A stretch of 64,000 nucleotides of DNA from Gordonia asplenii (GTDB lineage: Bacteria > Actinomycetota > Actinomycetes > Mycobacteriales > Mycobacteriaceae): NCBI RefSeq assembly GCF_012933505.1, contig NZ_JABBNB010000036.1:1-64000 (forward strand), given 5' to 3'. Below, piece after piece: positions 1 to 9,709 of this stretch (positions within the stretch are counted from its first letter, which is position 1; every line of letters starts with the position of its first letter). The notes beneath the pieces are model-generated. The model saw only the letters and a list, made by a program, of their open reading frames with translations. It did not search any database and was not told the DNA's origin. The translations under genes were made by a program, and so were the position numbers.

Positions 1-11
1 CTAGCGCCGGT

Positions 12-980
12 TCAGGAATTGAGAAGCCGGGCAACCCATTCGTCACGGGTCCGCGTCGCCGCCTGCGCCAACGCCGTGTGCGGCGCGAGCGAGTCGAAGC
101 CGTGGAAACCACCCGTCCAGACATGCAACTCGGCCTGCACGCCCGACTGCCACAACAATGCCGCGTAGGCGATGTCCTCGTCGCGGAACACTTCGGCCGA
201 ACCGCAGTCGATATAGGTCGGCGGCAGTCCGGAGAGGTCCGTCGCACGAGCGGGTGCGGCGTAGATCGACACGTCGTCGGTCCCATAACGATCACCGAGC
301 AGCGCACCCCACCCGTATTGATTGCTCGGCCGTGTCCAGATCCCGACGTCGGGGTATTGGTGGGTCGACAGCGTCTGATCACGGTCGTCGAGCATCGGAC
401 ACATCAGTACCTGGCCGATCAGCGCCGGGCCCCGACGGTCACGAGCGAGCAGCGCGGTTCCGGCGGACAGTCCGCCACCGGCACTCGCACCGGCGATGAT
501 CAGCCGGGTCGCGTCGACTCCGAGGTCGGCTGCGTTCTCGGCCATCCAGACGAGTCCGGCGTAACAATCCTCGACAGGGTACGGGTCGGGGAATTCTGGA
601 GCGAGCCGGTACTCCGCGGTGACCAGCACGGCGTCTTGCTCGACGATCCACGGGATGAGCCCGACCGGCCCCATCTTGCGGTGTCCGATGACCATCCCGC
701 CACCATGGATGTGGTAGATGCCCGGTCCCGTCCCGACATGGTCGGCGCGTTTGACCACCGTGACCGCCATGTCGGCGCCCTGATAGCCGGCAATCGTGGC
801 CTCGATCGCGACCAACCCGTGCTCTGCGAGCAGGTCGTCGGTCAGGTCGGCGGGGCCGCCGATCTCACGCAACACGGGAAGCGTCTCGGTGGTCAACGTC
901 GGAATCTGTTCGGCCAGCACGGATAGCACGGCGCCGAGCTCCGGATCGAAGGGTGGTCGGGAAAGTTGCGTGGCGGTCAT
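12..980 (-). CDS. alpha/beta hydrolase, hormone-sensitive-lipase-like esterase
   Basis: A 322-residue protein with the HSL-family oxyanion motif HGGGM (in IYHIHGGGMVIG) and the nucleophile elbow GASAGG, followed by a C-terminal GFHGFD segment that would carry the catalytic His. Such enzymes hydrolyse short-chain esters in the cytoplasm. I chose the ATG at 980 because AGGAG lies just upstream; the open frame continues 76 codons further, but that part is Arg-rich and unlike the family. The gene stands alone ahead of a repeat-rich gap. The natural substrate cannot be read from the sequence. Confidence 0.85.
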   Translation of the reverse strand: MTATQLSRPPFDPELGAVLSVLAEQIPTLTTETLPVLREIGGPADLTDDLLAEHGLVAIEATIAGYQGADMAVTVVKRADHVGTGPGIYHIHGGGMVIGHRKMGPVGLIPWIVEQDAVLVTAEYRLAPEFPDPYPVEDCYAGLVWMAENAADLGVDATRLIIAGASAGGGLSAGTALLARDRRGPALIGQVLMCPMLDDRDQTLSTHQYPDVGIWTRPSNQYGWGALLGDRYGTDDVSIYAAPARATDLSGLPPTYIDCGSAEVFRDEDIAYAALLWQSGVQAELHVWTGGFHGFDSLAPHTALAQAATRTRDEWVARLLNS

Positions 981-1847
981 CGCAACTCCTCTCTGATCGG
1001 TGAGTGTGACATCCATTACGTTGCCGGGACGGCGCCGCCGAGGACACCGCCGTTCGTGGCCGATTTCTGACGCACTGACCGACATCTGTCGAACCGCGCG
1101 TACGGCGGGAATCTCCCTCCGATTCTGCCGCGTCCGGCGGTGTCTCGGACGTAGTCGAGCTGGCGAGAATCGTCTGGTCACTGGGGACAGCCAAAGGAGA
1201 AGATGCACATGTGGCCATCAGGAGAAGCGAGCTTCCCCCGCCGGTTGAGCCGAGCTCGACGAGCGCTAGCGAGCCGCGCTCGTGTCGAAACCCGGCGAGC
1301 CGAATTCCCCACTGTCCCAACGTGTTCGGTTGTGGTGGTGGGGTTGTGCTCGCGTGGTTTCGACACGGGCCTACGCTAACGCTCCGGCCCGGCTCAACCA
1401 GCGGATAGACGGGCACCACCCAACGCTCCGGCCCGGCTCAACCTGGTTCCACCGATGGCACCCGCCCCGCTGGCTGAGCCGGACGAGCGCTGTGCTGAGC
1501 GAGTCTTACAGCTAGCCGAGTCGAAGTAGCGCTAGCCGAGTCCGTGTCGAAACCTCTCAGCCACAACGACTTTCGACGGTACGCGCCAATATCGCGATGT
1601 CACCCGGCAAGTGACGCGTGTGCACCCTGCGGGTGCACACGCCTCGATGTTCGATTCCATCACAGCTCGACACGTGCGCTACCATCAAATGCATTGTGGT
1701 ACAGAGGTTTCGACACGCTCGTCGCTAGCGCTCCTCGCGGCTCAACCAGCAGATGCAGTGCCCCGATCGGTGAACCCAGGCTCAACCAGCGGAAGAACGG
1801 GCACCACCCAACGCTCCGGCTCGGCTCAACCAGCGGATGAACGACGC
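981..1847. other. intergenic gap with interspersed repeats
   Basis: I see no convincing gene here. The left part is the leader of the esterase gene. The rest carries ggttgagc / gtttcgac repeats and one complete copy of the type A repeat element (1468-1752). Short open frames crossing it translate to repeat-derived Arg/Ser-rich sequence and are not supported as genes. Confidence 0.7.
1468..1752 (+). repeat. type A MITE-like repeat element, copy 1
   Basis: About 285 bp bounded by inverted ends: a left end reading gctgagccgg ... gtgtcgaaacc and a right end reading ggtttcgacacg ... ggctcaaccagc. The core contains a perfect 10-bp inverted repeat GTGTGCACCC (1618-1627) / GGGTGCACAC (1631-1640). 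Near-identical copies lie at 4503-4782 and, inverted, at 41504-41716. No transposase is encoded. Calling it a non-autonomous mobile element is inference. Confidence 0.65.
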
Positions 1848-2468
1848 TCAGTCGTCCACGGGCGAAGCCCGGACCATCCCTCGGACCAGCTCCACGTAGA
1901 TCGCGGCAAGCGCGTCGGCGTCGGAGTAGGCATGGGACGGGAACCATCGGCTGACGTCGACGCCGAGGGAGGTGATCGCCAGGACCGCGGCTCCGACGTC
2001 GACCGGATGGAACTCGCCCGCCGCCGTCCCGGCGTCGATGATGCGGTGGAAGACTCTCGACGTCGCGCGCCGGACGTCGGCGATGATCTCGTAGTGCTCG
2101 GGCGAGAGTGAGCGCAGCTCGTACTGCGCGACGCGCGCCGCGGCGCTGTGATCGGCGTGCCAGGTCACGAAGGCGGTGACCGTCGCGGCGAGGCGCTGCG
2201 ACGCCGGAGCACTCTCGTCGTCGGCGTCGAACAGTGCCGTGAGGACCGCGTGGTGACCTTCGAGACTGGTCGCGTACAGCAGCGATTCCTTGGTCTTGTA
2301 GTGCGGATACACCGCACCCGGACTGAGGTCGAGGCTGGCGGCGATCTGTCGGGTCGTCGTCGACGAGTAGCCCTGTGTGGCGAACATCTCAACGGCCGCA
2401 GCGCGGATGCGGGCCGCCGCTTTGGACGTTCCCAGCTCGCTGACCAGTGCTGATAGGGGTGAATCCAT
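1848..2468 (-). CDS. TetR family transcriptional regulator
   Basis: A 206-residue TetR-type repressor. The N-terminal helix-turn-helix lies at about residues 17-65 (AARIRAAAVEMFATQGY, then TTTRQIAASLDLSPGAVYPHYKTKESLLYA). The C-terminal ligand-binding part is divergent. The gene is transcribed away from the thiolase at 2574, and the 105-bp gap between them holds a perfect palindrome (2532-2550) as candidate operator. It therefore probably represses the thiolase and itself. The ligand, perhaps an acyl-CoA or aromatic intermediate, is unknown. ATG 2468 is chosen because the upstream extension does not look like protein. Confidence 0.9.
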   Translation of the reverse strand: MDSPLSALVSELGTSKAAARIRAAAVEMFATQGYSSTTTRQIAASLDLSPGAVYPHYKTKESLLYATSLEGHHAVLTALFDADDESAPASQRLAATVTAFVTWHADHSAAARVAQYELRSLSPEHYEIIADVRRATSRVFHRIIDAGTAAGEFHPVDVGAAVLAITSLGVDVSRWFPSHAYSDADALAAIYVELVRGMVRASPVDD

Positions 2469-2531
2469 CGCCGCACCGCCTCTCGATTGTGGGGGTTGAC
2501 ACGTCTCGGCAACCGTCGTCACTATATACGA

Positions 2532-2550
2532 GCGCATAGAAACTATGCGC
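2532..2550. promoter_or_regulatory. candidate TetR operator between regulator and thiolase
   Basis: GCGCATAG (2532-2539) and CTATGCGC (2543-2550) form a perfect 8-bp inverted repeat around AAA, placed between the divergent TetR and thiolase genes. Its size and position are typical of an autoregulatory TetR operator. Confidence 0.7.
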
Positions 2551-2573
2551 CCGCATACTTCTAGGAGGCTCGC

Positions 2574-3791
2574 ATGCCCGAGGCCGTCATTGTTTCCATC
2601 GCCCGCTCGCCAATCGGCCGCGCCATGAAGGGATCGCTCGTCGGCATGCGCCCGGACGACCTCACCGCGCAGATGGTCCGCGCCGCACTCGACAAGGTGC
2701 CCGCACTCGACCCGACCGACATCAACGACCTGATCCTCGGTTGCGGTCTGCCCGGCGGCGAGCAGGGCTTCAACCTGGGGCGCAACGTCGCCGTACAGCT
2801 CGGCTACGACTTCATCCCGGGCACCACCATCACCCGATACTGTTCGTCGTCGCTGCAGACCACCCGCATGGCGCTGCACGCGATCAAGGCCGGCGAGGGC
2901 GACGTCTTCGTCTCCGCCGGCGTCGAAACGGTGTCGCGATTCGTCAAGGGCAACTCGGATTCGCTGCCCGACACGCACAACCCGCTCTACGCCGACGCCG
3001 AGGCACACACCGCCGAGCTCGCGCTGGGCGGACAGCGGTGGATCGACCCGCGCGAGAACGGCCAGATCCCTGACACCTACATCGCGATGGGCCAGACCGC
3101 GGAGAACGTCGCGCAGGTCACCGGAATCACCCGCGAGGAGCAGGATCGGTGGGCGGTGCGCTCGCAGAACCGTGCCGAAGAGGCCATCAAGGCCGGCTTC
3201 TTCGCTCGCGAGATCACTCCGGTCACGCTGCCCGACGGCAGTGTCGTGTCCACCGACGACGGCCCGCGCGCCGGTACCACCTACGAGGCCGTCAGCTCAC
3301 TCAAGCCCGTGTTCCGGCCCGACGGCACCGTGACCGCGGGCAACGCCTGCCCGCTGAACGACGGCGCCGCCGCGCTGGTGATCATGTCCGACGTCAAGGC
3401 GAAGGAACTCGGCCTCACTCCCCTGGCCCGGATCGTGTCGACCGGCGTGTCCGGCCTCTCCCCGGAGATCATGGGACTCGGCCCGATCGAGGCGTCCAAG
3501 CGTGCACTCGCCATCGCCGGACTCGGCATCTCCGACATCGACCTCGTCGAGATCAACGAGGCGTTCGCGGTTCAGGTCATCGGCTCGGCCCGCGAACTGA
3601 AGATCGACGAAGACAAACTGAACGTCTCCGGCGGCGCCATCGCCCTGGGCCACCCGTTCGGCATGACCGGCGCTCGAATCACCGCCACCCTGCTCAACAA
3701 CCTCACCACCCACGACAAGCAGTTCGGTCTGGAAACCATGTGCGTCGGCGGCGGCCAGGGCATGGCCATGGTGGTCGAGCGGCTCAGCTAA
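2574..3791 (+). CDS. thiolase family acetyl-CoA acyltransferase
   Basis: A 405-residue thiolase. It catalyses thiolytic cleavage of 3-ketoacyl-CoA (beta-oxidation) or the reverse condensation. The active-site residues are visible: nucleophilic Cys90 in RYCSSSLQ, His360 in ALGHPFG and Cys390 in CVGGGQG, all at the usual spacing. Length is normal for the family. AGGAGG stands just upstream of ATG 2574. It is divergent from the TetR gene with a palindrome between, and is followed by a strong hairpin (3810-3842). It appears monocistronic. Confidence 0.93.
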   Translation: MPEAVIVSIARSPIGRAMKGSLVGMRPDDLTAQMVRAALDKVPALDPTDINDLILGCGLPGGEQGFNLGRNVAVQLGYDFIPGTTITRYCSSSLQTTRMALHAIKAGEGDVFVSAGVETVSRFVKGNSDSLPDTHNPLYADAEAHTAELALGGQRWIDPRENGQIPDTYIAMGQTAENVAQVTGITREEQDRWAVRSQNRAEEAIKAGFFAREITPVTLPDGSVVSTDDGPRAGTTYEAVSSLKPVFRPDGTVTAGNACPLNDGAAALVIMSDVKAKELGLTPLARIVSTGVSGLSPEIMGLGPIEASKRALAIAGLGISDIDLVEINEAFAVQVIGSARELKIDEDKLNVSGGAIALGHPFGMTGARITATLLNNLTTHDKQFGLETMCVGGGQGMAMVVERLS

Positions 3792-3809
3792 GACGCGCAA
3801 ACCTCCGTT

Positions 3810-3842
3810 CGCGACGCCCTTGTCGGGTGGCAGGGCGTCGCG
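3810..3842. terminator. bidirectional hairpin terminator
   Basis: CGCGACGCCC (3810-3819) and GGGCGTCGCG (3833-3842) form a perfect 10-bp stem with a 13-nt loop. It sits in the 76-bp gap between the convergent thiolase and secreted-protein genes. There is no clear T-run, as is common in actinobacteria. Confidence 0.65.
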
Positions 3843-3867
3843 GAGTCGGACCGCCACCGGTGCGGGT

Positions 3868-4314
3868 TCAGTGAATTACCGGCGGCGGACCAGCGGGTTC
3901 TTGGGTGATCGTCCAGTACCACGGCCTGCGGCCATCGGTCCCGAACGGCACGTACGCGACGATCCCCTTGTTGTTGCGGGCGACCGAAACGAGATACGAG
4001 TGACCGGCGATGAGATTCGGGCCGTCGAACCGGTAGCGGTAGCCGAAGTAGTAGATCCGGTCATTGTGGGTGCTTTGGAACGTGGCCGTCGCCACGAGAG
4101 GCCCGACGAAGGTATTGGGCCGACGCTTGTTCTGGTCGTAGATCGAGACGACCGGGACGGCCCCCTTCTGCCGGGTGTACACCGTGATCACCGCGTAGTG
4201 AAATGGGTTTCGGATTGCGCACGGTAAGTTGCCGCACGGTGCCGCTGCGGCCGGCGTGCTCGGCAGCAGGGCCAAGCCGCCGGCCAGCAGGATCACTATC
4301 ATCAGATGTCGCAT
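3868..4314 (-). CDS. small secreted protein of unknown function
   Basis: A 148-residue protein that starts at ATG 4314 behind GGAGGAA. It opens with a clear signal peptide: MRH, a hydrophobic core (LMIVILLAGGLALLP) and an Ala-rich cleavage region STPAAAAP. The mature part is about 120 residues, has two Cys close together (CGNLPC), is rich in aromatic residues (IYYFGYRYRF), and ends in a Pro-rich tail. I do not recognise a family. Export to the cell surface or medium is supported by the signal peptide; the function is unknown. Confidence 0.75.
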   Translation of the reverse strand: MRHLMIVILLAGGLALLPSTPAAAAPCGNLPCAIRNPFHYAVITVYTRQKGAVPVVSIYDQNKRRPNTFVGPLVATATFQSTHNDRIYYFGYRYRFDGPNLIAGHSYLVSVARNNKGIVAYVPFGTDGRRPWYWTITQEPAGPPPVIH

Positions 4315-4843
4315 CACAGTTCCTCCACAGTTGCGTAGGTTTGACGGGCTGATCTTTTTCTGCGTGCGCTCAATCAGACGCACAATTGCCCACCTACGCA
4401 TCATCCATTCGGTTGATCTGACGAATAGTGAGGTTCGAGCGTCCCGGATTCAGCGGTGACGCTGGATGATTGATTCTGGATTCACCGACGGGGGCCCGTC
4501 AACTGATTGAGCCGGTCCGAGCGCCGCGCTGAGCGAGGCGCTAGCCGAGTCGAAGTAGCGCTAGCCGAGTCCGTGTCGAAACCTCTCAGCCACAACGACT
4601 TTCGACGGTCCGCGCCAATATCGGCGATGACACCCGGCAAGTGACGCGTGTGCACTCTACGGGTGCACACGCCTCGAAGTTCGATACCATCACAGTTCGA
4701 CAAGTGCGCTACCATCAAATGCATTGTGGTACAGAGGTTTCGACACGCTCGTCGCTAGCGCTCCTCGCGGCTCAACCAGCAGATGCAGTGCCCCGACCGG
4801 TGAAACCAGGCTCAACCAGCGGAGGGGCCGGAAGTCAATCGCC
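4315..4843. other. intergenic gap with leader and repeat element
   Basis: No gene is supported. The gap holds the leader of the secreted-protein gene (4315-4460) and the second type A repeat element (4503-4782), then a short repeat fragment running up to the stop codon of the NiCoT transporter gene. Confidence 0.65.
4503..4782 (+). repeat. type A MITE-like repeat element, copy 2
   Basis: Nearly identical to 1468-1752, with the same inverted ends and the same core. In the core hairpin the left arm reads GTGTGCACTC against GGGTGCACAC, so the stem has one mismatch. The high identity between copies implies recent spread or gene conversion. Confidence 0.65.
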
Positions 4844-5869
4844 CTAGATCACCCGACCCCGCCGCGCGACCAATTCCGTCACGATCCACATGCTGCCGAA
4901 TACGCCGATCATCGCGAATCCGACGTATTCCAGATTCAGCGAAGAAATGAATCCGGTAATCGGATCCTGTAGCGCGAATTCATCCCGGAACACCGATGTC
5001 AAGATCGTGCCTCCGATGCCGAGCGCGGACACCACCGACATCGTCGTGATCAGCACGTTGAAGTTACGACGGCGCCGCGACCCGGAACTCGCCGACGAAT
5101 ACAACCGCATCATCGCGATTCCATTCACGGTGTCTCCCAGCGTCATTCCGGCCGCGAAACAGATGGGCAGCGACAGCAGACTCATCGTCGCGACGCCGGC
5201 GGCAGCGCTGGACCCGGCGAAGATCAGTAGCCCGATGAGACTCGCGGTATCGAATCCGATTCCGAACAGCGCCCCGACGACATACATATGCCGCGGGTGC
5301 GAGATACGGCTCAGCGGACGCGCCATCAGTCGGCCCAGAAACGTCTGTGCGCCGACTGCCCGTCCGCGCACGACGCTCCAGAGTACGACCGCATTCACCA
5401 CACCGATCAGCACGAGAAATGTCCCGGCGATCGTCGACCCGGCCAGTCCCAGAACGTCGGCGACGGAATTGCCGCCCGCGACCGCTCGATCCACACCGCG
5501 CACACCGAGCACCACGAGCAACGCAGCGACCGCGACAATCGTCGAGTGCCCCAGGCTGAACGCCAGGCCCACGCTCACCGGACGACGACCGTCCGCGACG
5601 AACTTGCGGGTGGCATTGTCGATCGCGCTGATGTGGTCGGCGTCGGCTTGATGCTTGAGGCCGGCCAGGTACGCGGTTGCGACCATCGCAGACGTCAGAC
5701 CGCCGGACACACCGCTGCACCCGGCGCCGAACGCGAGACCGAACCCGACGATGTGCAGGACGCCGACCACGCCGACGGTGACGCCCAGCCGAAGGCGCAG
5801 CGCGGCCGCATCCCGATGCTCGACGCGCGCGAAGGGGATCGTCGATGTGCCACCGTAGTTGTTCACCAC
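4844..5869 (-). CDS. HoxN/NixA-type nickel/cobalt transporter (NiCoT)
   Basis: A 341-residue inner-membrane protein. The NiCoT signature H-x4-D-H is present as His73, Asp78 and His79 (GLKHQADADHISAIDNATRK). Further family motifs are LGHSTIV and GFDTASLIGLL. These proteins import Ni2+ or Co2+ and have about eight membrane segments, which fits the hydrophobic pattern here. The GTG at 5869 is preferred because it lies 8 bp after the GMC oxidoreductase stop codon and the upstream frame is Arg-rich. It is the last gene of the IclR-linked operon, perhaps supplying metal to an enzyme of that operon. Confidence 0.88.
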   Translation of the reverse strand: MVNNYGGTSTIPFARVEHRDAAALRLRLGVTVGVVGVLHIVGFGLAFGAGCSGVSGGLTSAMVATAYLAGLKHQADADHISAIDNATRKFVADGRRPVSVGLAFSLGHSTIVAVAALLVVLGVRGVDRAVAGGNSVADVLGLAGSTIAGTFLVLIGVVNAVVLWSVVRGRAVGAQTFLGRLMARPLSRISHPRHMYVVGALFGIGFDTASLIGLLIFAGSSAAAGVATMSLLSLPICFAAGMTLGDTVNGIAMMRLYSSASSGSRRRRNFNVLITTMSVVSALGIGGTILTSVFRDEFALQDPITGFISSLNLEYVGFAMIGVFGSMWIVTELVARRGRVI

Positions 5870-5877
5870 ACCGCCCG

Positions 5878-7428
5878 TCAGTCCGGAGCGGTCTCGAACC
5901 GCGCCGTCAGCTTCTGCGCGGCGCGTTCGGCGACGACGATCACCGACGGGTTGGTCGGTACCCGCGGGATGTGCGGGAAGATCGACGCATCCACGATCGA
6001 CAGCCCTTCCAAACCATGGACGGAACACTCGGAATCGACGACCGCGGCGGGATCGGTGGCCGGCCCCATCCGGGCGGTGCCGGATGCGTGGTGGAACACG
6101 CCGGAGATTCGCCGCACCTCATCGGCGAGGTCGTCGTCGGCGATTCGCGCGCCGGGCAGGAGTTCTTCGACGAGCATCTCCCGCAGTGGGCTGGTCTGCG
6201 CCACCTGCCGTCCGATTCGCACCGCCGCGGCGACCAGTTCGGCGTCGCGGGCATCGGAATAGAATCCGAGCTCGATCACCGGTGGGTCGGCCGGATCGGT
6301 GGAGGCGAGAGTCACCGATCCCCGCGAGACCGGCTGTACGCACGCGGCGAGCACCATCACGTCCCAGCCGGTGGGGTGGTCGGCGGGCGGCGGACCCCAC
6401 ACGGTGGGCAGTGCATCGGCCGGTATCGGCGCCGACGGATAGATCTGCAGGTCGTAGTCGGGCTCGTCGGGATCGCCCGAATGCGCGTTCAGGCACACTT
6501 CGATCGCCGCGCCCATGCCGGTGGTCGGTGGATGAGCGGCCCAGCGTCCGTAGACCGCCGGGTGTTCGCGTAGACCCGCGCCGACGCCGGGCGCATCCAG
6601 AACGCGGGTGATGCCGAGCGAGTCCAAGTGCTCGGCCGGCCCCACACCGGAACGCATCAGGATGGCGGGCGTCGCGTAGGCGCCCGCCGTCAGGATCACC
6701 TCGGAGGCCGAGATGATCTCGCCGGTGGCTAGGCGGACCCCGACCGCCCTGGTGCCCGCGAATTCAACCCGGTCGACCAGAGTGTCGCCGCGTACCTCCA
6801 GGTTGGCGCGATCGCGCACCGGGTCGAGATAGGTCAGTGCGGTGCTCTGCCGGACGTTGTCGACCGCGCTGAACGGCGACGCGGACACGCCGCGGACATC
6901 GGTGGGGGCATTGGCGTCGTCGACGTATTTGTGGCCGAGCGCGGTCGCCGCGTCGACGAATGCGGTCGCGATGCCACTCACGTCGACGTCGTCGGCGCGC
7001 GACATCCGGTACGGGCCGCTGCGGCCGTGCCACTCGTCGGCTCCATGCGGATACGACTCCATCGCGCGGTAGAACGGCAGGACGTCGGCGAAGCCCCAGC
7101 CTTCGTTGCCCGCGTCGACCCACGCGTCGTGGTCGGCGGGCCGCCCGCGCAGCGCGAAACAGTAGTTGATCGACGAGGATCCGCCGATCACCTTCCCCCG
7201 CGGCACGAAGGCGCTGGTCCCGAACTCGTCGGGCGCCGCGGCGAGATTCCAGTTGTGCGACGTCGGCCCGAAGGCCGCGTAGGCGAGATCTCCCGGAGTC
7301 TCCTGCAGGGATCGATAGTCGGGTCCGGCCTCCACCAGCAGGACCGAGCGCTTGGGGTCTTCACTGAGACGATTCGCCAGCACGCATCCGGCCGAGCCGC
7401 CGCCGACGATCACGATGTCGTAAGTCAT
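5878..7428 (-). CDS. GMC family FAD-dependent oxidoreductase
   Basis: A 516-residue flavoprotein of the glucose-methanol-choline family. It has the N-terminal FAD dinucleotide fold (IVGGGSAGCVLANRL), the GMC signature GGSSSINYCFALRG and the C-terminal HHASGTARMG with the active-site His region, ending in PTNPSVIVVAERAA. It oxidises an alcohol, choline-dehydrogenase style, to an aldehyde. The neighbouring ALDH, whose stop codon lies 16 bp upstream, could take that aldehyde to the acid. ATG 7428 has AGGAA upstream. The substrate is not known. Confidence 0.9.
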   Translation of the reverse strand: MTYDIVIVGGGSAGCVLANRLSEDPKRSVLLVEAGPDYRSLQETPGDLAYAAFGPTSHNWNLAAAPDEFGTSAFVPRGKVIGGSSSINYCFALRGRPADHDAWVDAGNEGWGFADVLPFYRAMESYPHGADEWHGRSGPYRMSRADDVDVSGIATAFVDAATALGHKYVDDANAPTDVRGVSASPFSAVDNVRQSTALTYLDPVRDRANLEVRGDTLVDRVEFAGTRAVGVRLATGEIISASEVILTAGAYATPAILMRSGVGPAEHLDSLGITRVLDAPGVGAGLREHPAVYGRWAAHPPTTGMGAAIEVCLNAHSGDPDEPDYDLQIYPSAPIPADALPTVWGPPPADHPTGWDVMVLAACVQPVSRGSVTLASTDPADPPVIELGFYSDARDAELVAAAVRIGRQVAQTSPLREMLVEELLPGARIADDDLADEVRRISGVFHHASGTARMGPATDPAAVVDSECSVHGLEGLSIVDASIFPHIPRVPTNPSVIVVAERAAQKLTARFETAPD

Positions 7429-7444
7429 GATGTTGTTCCTGCGC

Positions 7445-9013
7445 TCACTGCTCGAAGGCACGGCCGACGGCGATGGTCTTGACTTCGAGGAACTCCGCGA
7501 AGCCCTCGGCACCGGATTCGCGGCCCAGGCCGCTCTCCTTGTAGCCGCCCCAGGGGAGATCGGGTCCGTAGAAGAACGAGCCGTTCACCGCGATCATGCC
7601 CGAGCGGATGCGCCGGGCGACGCCGAGCGCCGCCTCCTCGTCCGGGCTCCACACGTATCCGGCCAGGCCATAGGTGGAATTGTTGGCGATCCGCACGGCG
7701 TCGTCGACGTCCTTGTACGGCAGCAGTGACAGCACCGGCCCGAAGATCTCGCGCTGCGCCACCGTCGAGTTCTCGTCGACGTGGGTGAGGAGGGTGGGTT
7801 CGACGAAGAAGCCGTGGTCGAATTCGGCCGGCTTGCCTCCGCCGGTGACGACCCGCGCGCCCTGCGCGACACCGGCGTCGATCAGGCCTAGAATCCGGGA
7901 GCGCTGAGTCTCGGTGATCTGCGGCCCCTGGACGACGTCGGGGTCACGAGGATCGCCGAACGGCATGGCTTCGTAGGCGAATTTGATCAGTTCGGTGGCC
8001 TCGTCGTAGCGACTCTCGTGGACCAGCATGCGCGACGGCAGGACACAGCCCTGACCGGCGTTGACCGATAGCATTCCGGCGGCCAGCGGCACAACATGCT
8101 CGATCGGGACGTCGGGCAGGATGATGTTGGCGGACTTGCCGCCCAGTTCCAGTGCGACACGCGCGATCCGGTCCGACGCGATCGACATCAGCTTCTTACC
8201 GACGGCGGTGGAGCCGGTGAAATGCACGATGTCCACGCGAGGATCGCGGGCGAGCAGTTCGGCCACATCGTTGTCGGAGGGCGTGACGATGTTGATCACG
8301 CCAGCCGGGAAGTCGGTCTCCTCGGCGATCAGTTTCGCCATTAGAGTTGCGTGCCAAGGAGTTTGGGGTGCGGGCTTCAGTACGACGGTGGCTCCGGCCG
8401 CGAGCGCGGGAGCGACCTTCGTCATCGCGGTCGCCAGCGGGAAGTTCCACGGGGTGATGGCCGCGACGACGCCGACCGCCTCATACCGGATGCGATGCCG
8501 GTCGCCGTAGGCCCACGGCCGGTCGGGCAGTTGCCGCTCGTACTCGTAGCTCGTCGCCATCTGCGCCCAATACGGGATCGAACTGATAGCGGCATAGGAG
8601 TGAATGGAATTCGTGGTACGGACCGCGATGCCCGCCTCGTAAACCGTTGTGGCGCGGAGCAATTCAGCGTTGCGCATCATCGCGTCGTAGAACTGCATCA
8701 GGCAGTGGGCGCGGAACTCGTGGTTGGTGGACCAGTCGGTCGTGTCGAAGGCGCGGCGGGCCGCCGTGACGGCGCGGTCGATGTCGTCGGCGGTGGCGTC
8801 GGCGACCATCCCGAGCACCTGCTCGGTGGTCGGATCGACGTTGGCGAACATGGCGCCCGACGACGACCCGACGAGTTCGCCGTCGATCAGCATTCGCTCC
8901 TCGCCGACGACGCCCTGCTCGATGATGGCCATGGTGGCCTCGCTGGGATCGGCGGATCCGAGTAGGCCGCGCAGGCTGGATTTCAGTTCGTCGGTTTCGA
9001 GTTGTACGGACAT
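7445..9013 (-). CDS. NAD(P)-dependent aldehyde dehydrogenase
   Basis: A 522-residue ALDH. Visible catalytic residues are Asn190 (PWNFP), Glu289 (LELGGKSA) and Cys323 (GQGCVLPSR). The FTGSTAVGK cofactor loop lies at about 265-273. About 35 extra N-terminal residues precede the usual domain. It oxidises an aldehyde to a carboxylic acid in the cytoplasm and probably works with the GMC oxidoreductase encoded just downstream. It is part of the 15682-to-4844 operon. Confidence 0.92.
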   Translation of the reverse strand: MSVQLETDELKSSLRGLLGSADPSEATMAIIEQGVVGEERMLIDGELVGSSSGAMFANVDPTTEQVLGMVADATADDIDRAVTAARRAFDTTDWSTNHEFRAHCLMQFYDAMMRNAELLRATTVYEAGIAVRTTNSIHSYAAISSIPYWAQMATSYEYERQLPDRPWAYGDRHRIRYEAVGVVAAITPWNFPLATAMTKVAPALAAGATVVLKPAPQTPWHATLMAKLIAEETDFPAGVINIVTPSDNDVAELLARDPRVDIVHFTGSTAVGKKLMSIASDRIARVALELGGKSANIILPDVPIEHVVPLAAGMLSVNAGQGCVLPSRMLVHESRYDEATELIKFAYEAMPFGDPRDPDVVQGPQITETQRSRILGLIDAGVAQGARVVTGGGKPAEFDHGFFVEPTLLTHVDENSTVAQREIFGPVLSLLPYKDVDDAVRIANNSTYGLAGYVWSPDEEAALGVARRIRSGMIAVNGSFFYGPDLPWGGYKESGLGRESGAEGFAEFLEVKTIAVGRAFEQ

Positions 9014-9064
9014 TGGGTGACTCCTTGGGCTGTCGGTCGGGTGGTTGTCAGATGAGGATGGTTG

Positions 9065-9709
9065 TCACAGGGTGATGGATTGGCCGGGGTCCAGCGGCGT
9101 GAACGTGCTGTCCGTCGGGCCGAAGTCGGTGAAGAGTGCTCGATGCAGTCCTCGATGCGCCGGTGCGAGTCCGGCGTCGTGGACCGGCACCACGACGTCG
9201 GGCGCGACGGCGCGGATGAAGTCGATGCCCTCCGAGAGCTTCATCCACGGTCCGGCCAGCGGCGCCAGCAGCACCTCGATCGGTTGCGACGGCACGGTCA
9301 GTGCGTCCCCGGGAGCGAATATCCGGCCGCCGATCTCGTAGCCGACGTTCGCCGGCAACGGGAAGCCCGGGTACAGGGTCTCGTGGACGCTAACGGTCGC
9401 GACGATCGGCACGCCGGCGACCTCGAACGATCCCGTTCGGACCCCGACGAACGCCACGTCGAGATCCTCGACCTGCCCGGCGATGTCGGGTGGGCCGTAG
9501 AGCGGCAGCTTGCCGGCCCCCGTTACTCGTCTGACCTGCTCGGCGTCGAGGTGATCGGGATGGCCGTGCGTGACCAACACGGCATCGACCGCGCCGATGC
9601 CGTCCAGTGGCGGGGTGAGGTTGCCCGGATCGAGCAACAGTCGAGCACCGCCGACGTCGATGAGCACACAGGAGTGCCCGAGAAATGTGAGGTGGATGTT
9701 CTGGGTCAT
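9065..9709 (-). CDS. metallo-beta-lactamase-fold hydrolase (UlaG-like)
   Basis: A 214-residue hydrolase with the zinc motif H-x-H-x-D-H (VTHGHPDHLD) and the opening FLGHSCVLIDVGGARLLLDPG, typical of UlaG-type metal-dependent hydrolases. Later His residues (VSVHETL, VPVHDAG) fit the second metal site. ATG 9709 overlaps the aldolase stop codon by 4 bp (ATGA), so the two are translationally coupled. It may open a lactone or ester intermediate; the substrate is unknown. Confidence 0.85.
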   Translation of the reverse strand: MTQNIHLTFLGHSCVLIDVGGARLLLDPGNLTPPLDGIGAVDAVLVTHGHPDHLDAEQVRRVTGAGKLPLYGPPDIAGQVEDLDVAFVGVRTGSFEVAGVPIVATVSVHETLYPGFPLPANVGYEIGGRIFAPGDALTVPSQPIEVLLAPLAGPWMKLSEGIDFIRAVAPDVVVPVHDAGLAPAHRGLHRALFTDFGPTDSTFTPLDPGQSITL